Made by a program: the position numbers and the translations under genes
The notes under the pieces: model-generated
Told to the model about the DNA's origin: nothing
Database searches by the model: none
The model's input: only the letters and a program-made list of their open reading frames with translations
Shown: piece after piece, positions 11,871-23,530 of the stretch
Position numbering within the stretch: the stretch's first letter is position 1
Layout of the letters: every line of letters starts with the position of its first letter
Assembly: GCA_947561585.1 (NCBI GenBank)
Contig: CANNZV010001141.1
Location: 62,001-126,000, forward strand
Length of the DNA stretch: 64,000 nt
Reading direction: 5' to 3'
DNA from: Caprella mutica
Lineage: Eukaryota > Arthropoda > Malacostraca > Amphipoda > Caprellidae

Positions 11871-12283
11871 TTCGATTTCATAATATATAAAATAAAGTTA
11901 TTAACGCACGATCGGCATGAGGGAGTTAAAGGGAACAAATATATTTAATGAATGAATTGAAATTTGGTCGTGAGCAGTTGATACGATTTTAAAATAAAAT
12001 TAATGCATTTAAAATGTAATATTGTTATTTCATATTGAAAATAAATAGTGTAATAATATAAAAAATAAAATTTTCCCCTTGCGTACAGCTTCTCCTCAAA
12101 TATATTCTCGATATTTGGTATCATTTTAAGTTTGGAGTTTGCGTATATGTGATTAAATAATCCGTGTTTGGTAATGACTATTGAAAAATGAAATTGAAAC
12201 ATAACCACGTAGTAATAGGATTAATATATATGAATATTCAATACGCATCTTAAGTAGATCTTCATTTGTTTTGAGTTCTTGAT

Positions 12284-12300
12284 TATAAATGTGACGTATG
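12284..12300 (+). promoter_or_regulatory. TATA-like box and CRE-like motif before the Rep-domain gene
   Basis: TATAAAT at 12284-12290 is followed at once by GTGACGTATG, which contains a CRE-like TGACGTA. The box lies 62 nt before the ATG at 12352, a workable promoter spacing. In A/T-rich DNA a TATA match alone is weak evidence. Confidence 0.35.
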
Positions 12301-12351
12301 TTACTTTTTAAATTGACATTCAATACAATTCGGTAGCGATTAACAACAGCA

Positions 12352-12711
12352 ATGTCTACAGGTGCCTCTTCAAGCCAACTTCTTCGTTGGGTGTTAACCC
12401 TTAATAATTATGATTTAGAATTGGATTTCAAACACTATTTAACAAACCCTAGTTTTAAATTAAGGAGGGCAGTTATTGGCAAGGAGGATGGCTCTAATGG
12501 CGTACGCCACCTTCAAAGATATATAGAGTTTGTTAGAAGCGTCAGATTAAATCATTGTAAAAAGATATTCAGTGGGGCATACTGGGCAGGGGCAAGGGAA
12601 TCTTCCCTAGTCAACTTCAATTATTGTACAAAGTCATTGGATTATTTTGTAATTGGTGATTTTACTAAAGAAGAATCTGGATCGCAGCAAGGTAAGATTA
12701 TGTCAATGTAA
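12352..12711 (+). CDS. Rep-type HUH endonuclease domain (CRESS-DNA virus-like), exon 1 or stand-alone
   Basis: The 119-codon frame begins at ATG 12352 and has the three conserved motifs of the rolling-circle endonuclease of CRESS-DNA viruses in the right order and spacing. Motif I is VLTLNNY (residues 14-20), motif II is HLQ (53-55, with R instead of the usual G after it), and motif III is YCTK (91-94) with the catalytic tyrosine and the lysine. In the family this domain nicks an origin hairpin and stays linked to the 5-prime end. The helicase domain that normally follows is absent. The frame is open through the whole domain, which is unusual for a decayed viral insertion. At 12691/12692 a good splice donor (CAAG then GTAAGA) precedes the stop, so the last six codons may be intronic. 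It could be a domesticated endogenous viral element, or part of an unknown rolling-circle transposon. Confidence 0.75.
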   Translation: MSTGASSSQLLRWVLTLNNYDLELDFKHYLTNPSFKLRRAVIGKEDGSNGVRHLQRYIEFVRSVRLNHCKKIFSGAYWAGARESSLVNFNYCTKSLDYFVIGDFTKEESGSQQGKIMSM

Positions 12712-12844
12712 TTTTTTTGATGTAGGAACTAATAATTTTCACATTCTAATTGGGTCAAGGCATTATATAGTTACTAGTTTTAATAAGAACTGGTCACTGG
12801 CCGACGAGATATTGAATTATTTAGTTTATTATGTCATGTTGTGA

Positions 12845-13267
12845 CCATTTGACAAAGTATATGATAAACAAACAGCAGAGAGATGGCGTGATACAGCGGG
12901 AGATGTCGAGATACAGCAGGGAGATGTCGAGATACAGCAGGGAGATGTCGAGATAGAGCAGGGAGATGTCGAGATAGAGCAGGGAGATGTCGAGATAGAG
13001 CAGGGAGATGTCGAGATACAGCAGGGAGATGTCGTGCTAGAAGTAACTGAGGATGATGATGAGGCTGACCTACGAAGGCTTCTAGCGAATCCTCAATTAT
13101 CTGAGCTTTTGCTCGGTAGTGTAGACCTCCAAGATATGTCTTCAGCTCCACCCCTCGATTCATCCCAGAATATTGAAGAGGTTATATCTCTGGTAGGCGG
13201 AACTGATGCACCAAATCCTCACCCTCTCAAAAGAAACTTGCGTGAATCTAAATTTTCTTCTTCATGA
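12845..13267 (+). CDS. Probable second exon: 7-residue repeats and acidic tail
   Basis: The frame opens after a TGA at 12842-12844 and runs to TGA 13265-13267. It encodes a short charged lead-in, about six and a half copies of a 7-residue unit (GDVEIQQ or GDVEIEQ), and an acidic Ser/Leu-rich tail (TEDDDEADLRRLL...). Joining the donor at 12692 to an acceptor AG at 12874-12875 (or 12856-12857) keeps the phase, so this may be the C-terminal half of the Rep-domain protein. After the stop the same frame contains one more stop at 13277-13279 and then reopens for another acidic, Ser-rich stretch to about 13350. The tail may therefore have been longer. I do not recognise this part. Confidence 0.45.
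   Translation, partial: PFDKVYDKQTAERWRDTAGDVEIQQGDVEIQQGDVEIEQGDVEIEQGDVEIEQGDVEIQQGDVVLEVTEDDDEADLRRLLANPQLSELLLGSVDLQDMSSAPPLDSSQNIEEVISLVGGTDAPNPHPLKRNLRESKFSSS
12898..13034 (+). repeat. 21-bp tandem repeat in the tail frame
   Basis: Six and a half copies of a 21-bp unit (core GGAGATGTCGAGATACAGCA). Differences between units swap only C and G so that Gln alternates with Glu. The unit length is a multiple of three and the frame stays open. Confidence 0.9.
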
Positions 13268-13272
13268 ATAAA
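13267..13272 (+). terminator. AATAAA overlapping the stop codon of the tail frame
   Basis: The hexamer begins on the last base of the TGA stop. It could serve as poly(A) signal; another AATAAA lies near 13424. Confidence 0.35.
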
Positions 13273-13582
13273 GAAAGCTTAGAGAACTGTCACTTTCGAA
13301 GATGATAACTCTGATTTCATTTCAGACAGTTCTCTGACTGGGTTCACATGATTAGAAAGGTGTCTTAGAAGAGACCAAAATAAGAAACCAAAATAGGTAC
13401 ATATATTATGTCATATAAATTAATAAATAATGTTGATTCACGTGTTGAGTTATTTATTCTTTAATACCCAATTTAAGGAAGTTTTAGTCTCTTACCATAT
13501 GTTTTGTATATCTTTGTTCATTTTTTTCAAAAGACTTGACAAGAATCTGATATTTTCCTTAATTTAATTTCTTAATTTCATC

Positions 13583-13870
13583 CCGACTGTAGTCTGATAA
13601 TTTATACTTTTCTTTTTATTTAATCTGATAGTTTACACCCGACTATGGTCTGATAATTTATATTTTTCTTTTTATTTAATCTGATAGTTTACACCCGACT
13701 ATAGTGTGATAATTTATATTTTTCTTTTTATTTAATCTGATAGTTTACACCCGACTATAGTCTGATAATTCATATTTTTCTTTTTATTTAATCTGATAGT
13801 TTATACCTGACTATAGTCTGATCTTTTCTGCAAATTTCTTAATTTCATCCCGACTATAGTCTGATAATTT
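13583..13870 (+). repeat. 56-bp tandem repeat
   Basis: About five units with the core CCCGACTATAGTCTGATAAT followed by a T-rich half. The core contains the small palindrome GACTATAGTC. The last unit is truncated and rearranged. Confidence 0.85.
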
Positions 13871-13879
13871 ATATTTCTT

Positions 13880-15734
13880 ATCCCTACTGTTGTTTCCCTG
13901 AATATATATATATATATTAAACATATGAATTTATACCATTCTATTACTTTTTTTATTTTATTTCTTCAGCTATCAGCTATCTTTAATTATGTAATTTACT
14001 ACTGTATAGCCAGATATTTGTAACTAATAATTTCTCAGATTATATAATTGGATGAAGGAAATTATAATACCTGACCACACCGAATTGAAATTTTGAAGTT
14101 ATATAGGGGAATATTTAATCGATTAGCCCTATGGCGTGAAATGAAGCGTGTGGCAAAGTGATTTATCATTCGAATCAACAGGTTCAATATTCAGTGTTTG
14201 GAATGCTTTATTACGAAATAGAGTAATGAGTGAGAGGAGCAATCGATGAGAGACGCAATGGAATTTGACTTATAATTGTAGAATCATTCAGCTTATTATT
14301 ATATTAGTCATTAATTTAGTTGTAGTAGTGTCTAACAACATAATTTAAATAGGCCAGTTATACCTCCATAAATAAAATCTATATTTTAATTGGTTTAATT
14401 CACATATCCTCTACGATATATTTACTATGTATTTATAATATACAAAATGTTTTATTTTATTAATATACTTATTTATATCATATAATAACTATTATATATA
14501 ATTTATTGAATTATGTATTGTTTTGTTAAAATTAGAGTTTTTAATATTGCATACATAGTGTTTTAAAAGTTTATTATTACTTGTACTGAATAATTCCTTT
14601 ATTGCTATTGATTTAAATAGCACCGGTGTTTCATGCTCTTGTGAGACGCGTACTTTCTTGAGATCCAGGCATATATGAGGCCAAGAGTTGACTGTGGGCG
14701 TGGCGTTATTTCTTACAGTATCAAGTGGGTCATTAAAACGAGTGGATTTACTAGCTCATTGAGTAACCTATCAGTCAAGAATGTGTTACCAATTGATAAT
14801 TAGATTATGAATGAATATTAACATTATTATAGTTCTCACCAATAAGTGTTTATTAATAGCCCTTTTTAACCCAACAAGAGAGCAGAGCCCCTTGAAATAC
14901 AAGATTGTGGCAGTTCATTCAAATTCTAACAAACATCTCCTACCAAGCTGCAAGGTAAAAGACCTAATGTTTTCAAGTTGAATCTTACGACCACTATAAG
15001 TAGCACGAGTGAGTCGAAGACAGATCATGAAAGGGAGCAGCTCATCACAAATACGATATCACGAGTTATTGATCACCTTGTTTTCATTACATAGCTAGTT
15101 GCTGTTATATATTATTGATAACAATAAATGGAGGTGATATAACATTCACTATAGGAATTCATCTTATTATTACCGAGATCATAATTTTCTTTATTGAGAG
15201 GAATATTAGTTTCCTAATACAGAACTTATTTTATATTGATTCGTAATTTATTGATTTTTTCATCGTTTTATAGATTCATTATTATTTATTAGATATTTTC
15301 TTTTTTTTATTGTTATATTATTTATTTATATTATATTATCTATTTATTATAGGTAATATTTATTTATCATTATATGATTTTTGTTCTGTTATATGATTTT
15401 TTTTTCTGTTATATGATTTTTTTGTTCTATTAATTATCACATTTATAATATTATTTATTATATATTCTTTCTTATATTCATTTACATATTTTTGTTTTGT
15501 ATCAAAAATATCAAAAAAAGGACTATATTTACTATCAAATATACTCGATGTTTTAAAACCACAAATTTAAATAAAGAGCTTATTTAAATAAAAAGAGGTA
15601 GATAGACTTGAAACCATTCTAGTTAAATTGAAGTATGCTTGTACAAAACTTTAACACGCCATTTGCAGTTTTAGAGGATAGCGCTAGGGTTATACTCTTA
15701 AATGTCCATAATTACAGAGACCGAGCTATGTACA
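13880..15734. other. AT-rich DNA, simple repeats only
   Basis: Contains a short (AT)n run at about 13904-13918 and a loosely repeated TTATATGATTTTT block at 15371-15422. No gene or transposon end is seen. Confidence 0.45.
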
Positions 15735-15935
15735 AAAAAATTACTGCCAAGTAATTATCATACTACGAAGTCTTAGATTTTGTGCTAGGTAGGCTCGTAG
15801 GCTTCATTTACTATCACCTCTTCATTTTCCTCTTCCCTCCGTGAGTGCAGCCACCGGTAACTGTGTCACATTTCGTCACATTCCTTGGTTAGTGACTGCA
15901 TTCACGGAGTAGCTTTATGGCATCCACGAGAATTG
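15735..15935 (+). repeat. Relic of the CCCAG transposon
   Basis: Aligns in order with about 40530-40740 of the inner CCCAG element. Shared stretches are TCGTAGGCTTCAT, ATCACCTCTTCATTTTCCT, TTTCGTCACA.TCCTTGG, GTGAC.GCATTCACG and TTGTCACTGA. The copy is degraded: the GTAAGT donor of the element reads GTTAGT here. Confidence 0.65.
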
Positions 15936-17389
15936 TCACTGACTGGTATATTTGAATTTGTTTATCAGCAACTTTTCTTTCTGACAGCTATTCACAGTTC
16001 TTTGTGTTTAATTTCGTTTTATCGCCAGCATTACTGCTTTCAATTTATTCCGAAGCTGATGTTATACCCCTATTATTTATTATAATAAATATCTTTGTAC
16101 TAGATATCCGAGTGTCAATTCTTATTATATCCCTCAAAAGTTTTATATTGCATAATACTTTAGATTAGTTACGAGTTCAGATATAGTTCGTGATTAGAAA
16201 TATTTAGAATAACCTGAAATATGGACAGACTCACGACTCTCATTTTGAGACACTACTCTCAATTAGAACAAAGATTCAAATTATATATAAATGTAACTCC
16301 TTAAACTTTCTATAAGGCAGAATAAATATAATTGTCCTAAGGGTCCTAATTATGCGTGTTAGAGTCTGAATAAATAAATTTGTCTCATTTTATATATTTA
16401 CGTGCAATTCAAATTCCGAGACATGTTTCGCAATTGGAAACATTTTCTAAAAGCAGGGACTACCTCTTTAGTATTTGATGGAAATATTTTAATACTTTAA
16501 TTGAGAATTAAATAACCTTTCATTATAATATATATTGATGTCTTGAAAGAAGTACAATAACTAAACTATATATGTACTATGTTCAGAAAAAAATACAAGA
16601 TCTTTGAAATAAATTACTAAGTGGCAATTGGCACAACAAAAATAAATGACTACATGGAAACTGAAACAACATTCCATTAAAACTTTGCTTTTTGATATGA
16701 CATTCAGCAAAAACTTAATCATAAGCCAGACCTGAAATTTATCAGCAAAACCGTTCTAAGATCGGCGAAGCCCGAGCACGCTCAGCCAAATCCCCCAAAA
16801 AAACAGCAAAACCCTTAACTTTTCAGCCATAACCTGTGTATGAATAACTACAACAGCAGAAACCAAAGTCAAAAACAGTAACAGTAATATTATTCTTAAT
16901 ATAATGAATTATGCTACTTTTTAATGAAACATTTAAACTTCATTATGAGAACTTACCAACATTTTATTGACATTTTCAGATGTCATGCTAAGTATCTTGT
17001 CACTGGAAATTATTTTCAATTTTGAAAAGCTTCTTTCAACTTCAAAAGAGTTTGGGTTGTTTCACTTTGGGCATGTTTTGTTTCTACAACATGAACACTC
17101 AACTAACTCACATGTTCACAAATGTGTGTGCTCAAATAATTTATTCATACAAAGAGCGAAATTAACCGGTCACAATATATAAATACCATATATTTATTTT
17201 ATTGGGCATATCTTCTTTCTTCGTGTATTCTTCTATTTATTTAAGAAAACTACAAAACTACAAAAGTATTTATTTTTCATTTTTCAATTCAGTTTAATTT
17301 GGTAAATCCATCAGTAAATATTACAGTTACCAAAGAATTTGCCGAATTTGGTACAAGAACTAGTAACTGAACCCAGGAAAGGAAAATGA
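15936..17389. other. AT-rich DNA, nothing recognised
   Basis: Several short open frames occur but none has a recognisable motif or composition. A slightly more GC-rich patch at 16730-16830 has no clear identity. Confidence 0.4.
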
Positions 17390-17465
17390 AGATGTGATAT
17401 TTTATGTAACCTCCCTACCATGAAAATCTAAGACCTTGTCAGTTAAATATCTCTGGCAATTATTA
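17390..17465 (-). repeat. Short relic of the CCCAG transposon
   Basis: GGAAAATGAAGATGTGATAT and AAAATCTAAGACCTTGTCAG match, in order, the stretch near 22060-22110 in the outer CCCAG copy and the reverse complement of 40510-40590 in the inner copy. Confidence 0.5.
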
Positions 17466-19359
17466 TTATAATGGAGGGATAAATATAGGAAAAAAGTTAA
17501 AAGATAATCTGTAATCATAATTTCAAGTTATGCAATACATGATCATTTTTTAAATAAAGAGAAATATATGTTTTTTTTTGTCCAGGATCTGTATATAATA
17601 GGGTTTCTCTCTCGGGCTACCGAGAGCTTGTAAACCCGGTCCATTTTAACCTTATTTGTAGCCTGGGATATATCGATCGGTGTCGGGACATCCCCAGGAT
17701 GTATATGTAACTGTTTTCTTTAATTTGGTTTCAAAATACAAGAGATACACAAAGATTGTATATTCTTCCTGATTAGTTATTAACATTATTTAGTAAATTG
17801 TAGATAGATATTTAAATGATGATGAGGTGAACTATAAAATAATAATTATAATTTATCCACAAAGCACACCTAATTTATATCAATATTGTAATTGAAAAAA
17901 AATCACATCGGTAAATAAAATAAATTGATTAGTTATCATATCCATTGTCTTTCAAATACAATTTATGTATGTTGGATGAGCAGAATAACTATAATAACCC
18001 TCTTGAATCGAATTGTTACCATAACTTTTTATACTATTTCAAATACATCAAAAATTATATTATCAAATAAATTTAAAATTCAAAAAAAATATATTCGAAT
18101 GAAATTCAAACGATTATCCGATGATGAAGAATAATTAAAGAGTTTTGTCGGTAATATCTAGCTCAGCTAGAATGGCTGGAAAAGGTAAAGAATGGGGAAA
18201 GGTAAAGAAGGAGAGGTCACTGTAAGACGAATAGAGGTGAATAGAGAGAATATGGTACAGTTAAATGAAAGGGAAAAGCAGAGGTATAAAATATTATATA
18301 AGAATGAAAGGTGAAATAGAAAATACATTTATGCTAGGGATGTTATAAAGTTTGTTCATCTAGATTCTAGAAAAAGGCATACCATTGCACGATAAATGGA
18401 TTTGGAATTTTTGACTAAACATTAGGAAAACATAATATGATGTCGATAAAATCTATACTGATTTAATATAATATTTCATTCACATATAGCTTATACACTG
18501 TCCTTATTATCGAAATATTGAATTTAAATAAGTAATTTGTTGTTATACCTAATTTTGGCAATCGTATATAAAAAAATAATATTCTAATTTACACTGAGAT
18601 CATTATACTTTCAGCAACCAAATTTAAATATTTTACTATTTTATAACTATTACTCATTTTAGTCTATTCAAATATATTATTTTATAAAATAATTATTACT
18701 AAGTTCATTGCATGCTTCAGCTGTGAAATTCAATGAAAAACAAGCTCATTTTCTTCTTATGATTAGGATTTGATAAGATAAGCAAACCCTAATTGCTAGT
18801 CTTGTTTGACATGTCACGCTATTTACGTATCAAATCATAATCGAATAACTTGAATATTAAATTTCTGCCACTAAGGAGAAGTGAATCATTCGATTAGCAG
18901 CTTTCAATCCTGCAGTTGCAGAGAAATGAAGTCCATTAAATTAAATATTGAAGTATTTATGAGAAAAAAAAAAAATATTAAATATTACACAGTTCACTGA
19001 GCACTGATGTGTATTAATACAATTAGTTTACAAAACTCATGTGAGTTGTTGAAGACTTAGGAGAGAATTCGTCATGTCAATATTTTAGAAAACATCGTAA
19101 ATTTTACAGTAGAAGGAAATTTCATGGGAAATTGAACATGATTCCTCACTATTCTTAGATAATCAATATATTTTAGATATTTAGAGTATTATAGATATTT
19201 AGAGTATTTTAGATCGATATGACCCAGTAAAATTTCCAGTTAAGCTTTTCACAAACTTGCTTTCACATTGAGAAATAGGCATCACAATTTGAACTAAAAC
19301 TAACTTGAAAGAAAAAAAATGTAATGTTTTGCAATATGTAATATAAATATCAAAGAAGA
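17466..19359. other. AT-rich DNA with one small hairpin
   Basis: CTCTCGGGCTACCGAGAG near 17611-17628 forms a 7-bp stem with a 4-nt loop. It does not fit a tRNA or other RNA gene. The rest shows no gene. Confidence 0.4.
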
Positions 19360-19375
19360 CAATATTGATACTGAT

Positions 19376-19580
19376 GGCCTTGCAGATATACCAAAATATC
19401 TAATAATTTTTTCTCTTCTAATAATCTTCGTAATTTTTCTGTTATATTTCCATTCTCTCGTTTCTCCGAATTGATATTTTTCCGTTTGTTCGCATTAAAG
19501 CCATTGACAGAATCTGCCTTTTTTCAACACAGCTGAAGATTGAGAGGAAAAATGGCGCAAATATTCTGCCAGAGTCTGCT
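19376..19580 (+). repeat. Dispersed repeat shared with 63290-63495
   Basis: Ordered matches with the distant copy include TTGTTCGCATTAA.GCCATTG, then GACAGAAT, then AAGATTGAGAGGAAAAATGG and CAAATATT. Identity is clearly below 90 percent, so both are old. Family unknown. Confidence 0.65.
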
Positions 19581-19599
19581 ATATACTCTGAGGGCCAGA

Positions 19600-20539
19600 G
19601 ATGGAGATGATAATATTTATTCAGCATTAACAGAGAAATCTTATTCCAGCCATTTCAATTTTAAGTTAACACTTTATTTTGAACTGAATCTGTATGGAGA
19701 AATCTTCGTTAAAATATTCATATTTCCTAAAAGTAACTCCTGAGATCGAATTGAGTTCCGTTCAATCGGTGGCAGTTTTGTTCCAATAATGTCAGAAATT
19801 TAAAGATGATTCATTTCGAAGATGTCTGATACTATGTATTATAATAGTGTACAATAATATATGATCACTCAAATTTGCCCTAAAGAAAACGCCCCAGCAC
19901 TCAGTGTATGTTGTTCACAAGTCAGAAACACACATCAAACCAATCACAGTTATCAGGGCTATCATGTAATTTTTCACAATTCGTTTTAAATGGTACAGGC
20001 ATTGAGTGGGGTGGACTTGAATTTGAAGTGTGTAACAGAAATCTGTGATTCACTTGATGTGTAGCAGCTCCAAAATGTATATGAGTGCTTCTCACCCTAT
20101 GGAATATCTATATAATATCCTAGACCACATATATTAGTAACTATACCTATGTGATATTCATGGTTATTAAAAAATTACCTTTGAAAAATTAAGTTGATAT
20201 ATATGATCACTTGACCGATTCATCGTATATGATAAGTGATCATATATGGACAACTGGCCCGATATAAGCATTATTGTAGGTGATCATAAATGATCACTTG
20301 GGTCGAATAGTGATAACTTTATTGTTTTGATATTTATTTAATTTTATATAATAATAAATTAGTTCTCAAAATGTTGAATAATATGCCTGGTTACATGCAA
20401 AATCTATGATGAAAGTATCATAGCATATTTTTCGTGATGAACACTGCTTAAAAGATCGATAATTTTTTTGTATATAATAGAATAATCACACAGTAAAGGA
20501 TTGAGTCATGAATTATATTAACATTTACTCCTTCTCTTT
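19600..20539. other. AT-rich DNA with palindromic TGATCA motifs
   Basis: Between about 19855 and 20310 several copies of ATGATCACTTG or its inverse occur (for example near 20202, 20236, 20280 and 20293). They are too irregular to call a defined repeat. No gene is seen. Confidence 0.35.
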
Positions 20540-21343
20540 CATATAATTGATATAATATCCATAATATCAATTTCTCCATCATCATTCAGTCGCACGAAGT
20601 GAGTGAAAGGCTGTATCCTTGAGAGGAGCACAAGCGAAATCTGTGTCAGATGACTTGGGGAAGTAAGAGAGGATAGCTTTGTTGTGCAGAACGTGGCAGG
20701 GTGCTGCATAAGAAAACAATAAAATTGCAGTGAGGGGTGGTGAGCCACAAATCATGCACTAGTTTGAGAAGGTATCAGTGGAGCCTGAGATGGAGCTGCT
20801 GAGCATGCAGTGGAGTAAGAGAGTGTGTGCAGGAGCAGACGTAGGAAAGCATGAAATTTCAAGAGTGACGGTGGTACACAGCGCTAGAGGAGGAAGAGCA
20901 CTAGATAGTCAGAAAAGCAGTCAATTCAAACACTAAAAGTGCGCAGGGTAGAGGAAGAGTTAGAGAACACTGAAGTGTAGGAGTTGCGAGGAGGAAGTAA
21001 ATCCAGGAGACGAACCGGTGAAGCAGTAATGGAAGGGAGAACGAAGAGATTGGCCTCTGGATGAGGTCCGCGGGCACCACTTAGCATGTTGGATGAGCTT
21101 AGAGAGATGATGGTGCGGGAAAAGTTAGATTTGGTTATGGTTTTGATGACGAAGCTGGGAGAGAGGGACTGAACACCAATGATGGAAGGGTATGGAGGAG
21201 TGAGGAAAGTAGCACAGTTGTTCGTGGTGCCAACTAGCAGAAAGCGAGAGAAAGGACTAGTTAGCATCTATGTAATAGGGTGGCTCGTTTTAGGGGGTAA
21301 AAACTTATATTTTCAAATTTCAAAATGCCTGACCTCGGGAAAG
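20540..21343. other. GC-richer block of unknown nature
   Basis: Base composition rises well above the flanks, and 20926-21267 is open for 113 codons on the minus strand. I recognise no motif in any frame. It might be an old exon-derived or retrotransposed segment, but nothing proves coding. It ends just before the outer CCCAG transposon. Confidence 0.3.
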
Positions 21344-21593
21344 TTCCCAGTTAAAATTAGGTGCAGGATAGGGGCAGCGGGTGGGGCGAGCAGGGCCGGC
21401 ATCATGGCAGGCAGAAGGCCGCGATAGGGCCGCGACAGAGCATTTTTGTCCGCTTTAGGGACCTCATTCTACGTCCCCCCACTGCACTGAACTAAACAGG
21501 GGCGCTATACTAAACTGCAGAAACGCGCGCCCTAACTACTAATGCGCGACCGCGTAGCGTCCGTGGCCACGCGTGAAACACTAAAGAAAAATA

Positions 21594-21743
21594 CCCTCAT
21601 GGCAGATATTGACTGCGCCAATACTGCGCTGAATATGAACGCACATATTCATAATATAAAGTATATATGAACGCATATATACTTTATATTATGAATGTGA
21701 AGTTATTCGTCAGCAATATTCCAGTCAATATCTACCATGAGGG
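21594..21743. repeat. 150-bp palindrome within the outer CCCAG element
   Basis: CCCTCATGGCAGATATTGAC and its near-inverse bound the block, each next to a TA. The centre is a perfect 19-bp stem (CATAATATAAAGTATATAT) with a 6-nt loop. The same palindrome occupies the matching place in the inner copy, so it is an old part of the family. Confidence 0.75.
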
Positions 21744-22496
21744 TAAAAAATGATCATGTCTAAATAGCTATTTGAATTAATGTGATTGACGTTTCAAGTT
21801 AGGGAAAAATTTATTTAGTAGGGGTTAAATGTCCATTTCAGAAAAAAAGGCCATATCGTTTAGCTACATCAAAAGGATATTAAATAGAAGGGACTGGAAG
21901 AATCAGTCAGAAAGAAAAGTGGCTCTATAAACAATGTCACCTGCCACCCGTCAGTGACAATACTAATGAATGGACAAAAAAGCTTCTCCGTGAATGCTGT
22001 CACTTACCAAGGATTGTGACGAAAAGAGTCACAAGCACCTGTGGCGATGGTGGATGGAAGAAGACGATGGGAAATGAAGCCTTCCTAATACAAAAATCTA
22101 AGACCTCGCAGTTGATGAATATAACTTTGCGGTATTCTCCAAAACTGCAAGTAGCGTTAATAAAAATAAACATGGTAAAATAATACATTCCAAATTAGCT
22201 ACAACAGTTCGGGGCTGAAGGGACACCATATCCTTTTCCAGTGGTAAGGTTATAAGAGTAAGTAGATAGCTTTAAATTTATTTATTGGTAAGCAAACTTA
22301 AGCTATAGCTACATTGTAAATCTTACTTATATATTTTTCTTTCTAACTGATTGTCAAAGTTTGTAAAATGAGTATCACTTGTTACTAATAATAAAAAGTG
22401 TAACCATACTTAGAAATACAAATTGGGAGAAGAGTAAGAGATTAGGTCGCCAACTTTGATAATGTGTTCCTTAGGAGTGTGGGTCATAAGCAACCC

Positions 22497-22705
22497 CCCC
22501 TCCCTGGTTACGAGCCCCCTGTTTTTTAATCCTTATTTACCTATATTATTTAATCCCCCTGACCCCCCTGCCAGGTCATTAATCAATCATTAAGTGTGCA
22601 TTACAACAAACTACATTAGCAACTCTCAGTTATTTCTATCTAAGTAGTTCTTCATTTGTTTAACTAGGTAAATAAGGATTAAAAATCAGGGAAGGGGGCT
22701 CGTGA
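22497..22705. mobile_element. Small palindromic MITE-like insertion in the outer CCCAG copy
   Basis: CCCTGGTTACGAGCCCCCTG, TTAATCCTTATTTACCTA and their inverses near 22660-22705 bound about 210 bp that the inner copy lacks. It includes the dispersed repeat also found at 11754-11870. Confidence 0.6.
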
Positions 22706-23032
22706 CCAGGGGGGGCTTTGACCTATGGGGGCTGATGACCTAAGGGGGCTCATGACCTGGGGGGGAGCTCATGAACGTGCTCAGGTGTGGGAGCGTATGC
22801 CAATTCCTCTATGTCCATCCCAATCACCAGAATTCTATAGTGGCTCAGGACCTTGGGGGGGGGGGGGGGGGCTCATGACCGTGCACAGGTGTGGGAGCGT
22901 ATGCCCCTTCCTCTATGTCCATCCCAATCGCCAGAATTCTATAGGGGCTCATGACCTTGGGGGGGGGGGGGGGGGCTCATGACCATGCTCAGGTGTGGGA
23001 GCGTATGCCCCTTTCTCTATGTCCATCCCAAT
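22700..23032. repeat. Three direct repeats with long G runs
   Basis: Units of about 105 bp, each carrying GTGTGGGAGCGTATGCC, CTATGTCCATCCCAATC and AGAATTCTATAG, are separated by runs of up to 18-19 G. The inner CCCAG copy has a single unit at about 39990-40070. The G runs could form quadruplexes and are prone to sequencing error. Confidence 0.75.
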
Positions 23033-23479
23033 GGTTTTATGAAATGGTTTGAAATCGGGTCCGGACAGTGTTTCTGAAAATTGAAACGAACATTATAAAC
23101 AGTTCACTGAATAATTACATTTCGTGCTTATAATAGTATGTTTATGTTCAACTAGACAGCTGATATTGCTGTAATTAATCAACAGATGAATAATAATACA
23201 TACTTCAAAACTAACTAGGCACACCGCACTTCAAAACTAGGCACACTGTAGTTCAAAACTAGGTTCACTTTAGCTAATTGCCATAACACAAAAATATTCT
23301 AACAAATGAAATTTATAGGTATTACACTGAGCAAGTAACACTTGTGAATATCATACTTTAAAAAAAACTGGAATTGGACTTGGTACTGGTATCATTTAAC
23401 AATATGGTATCGGTGCATCTCTAGTGAATTCCATTGTGTCAATTATTTTATTTAAGATTGAAAAGAGAGCTGAACTTAC

Positions 23480-23530
23480 CTAATACTTCATATTGAATAG
23501 CATCATGTCCTCTTCATCATCTAGAGACAT
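23480..23530 (-). pseudogene. Copy of the CCCAG-element first exon, ending in a stop
   Basis: This is the outer-copy counterpart of 38162-38212. It encodes the same 17 codons with two changes, one of them synonymous-like (Leu codon) and one Ile to Met. The final TGG is TAG here. The GTAAGT donor that follows is kept. Confidence 0.5.

Noticed and set aside
12653..12844. 63-codon frame as continuation of the Rep protein by a 34-nt intron (12692-12725)
   Set aside because: The intron would be too short for an insect gene, and the frame shows no Rep or helicase motif.
17600..17645. tRNA-like hairpin region
   Set aside because: One 7-bp hairpin only; no cloverleaf, anticodon arm or B box in the right place.
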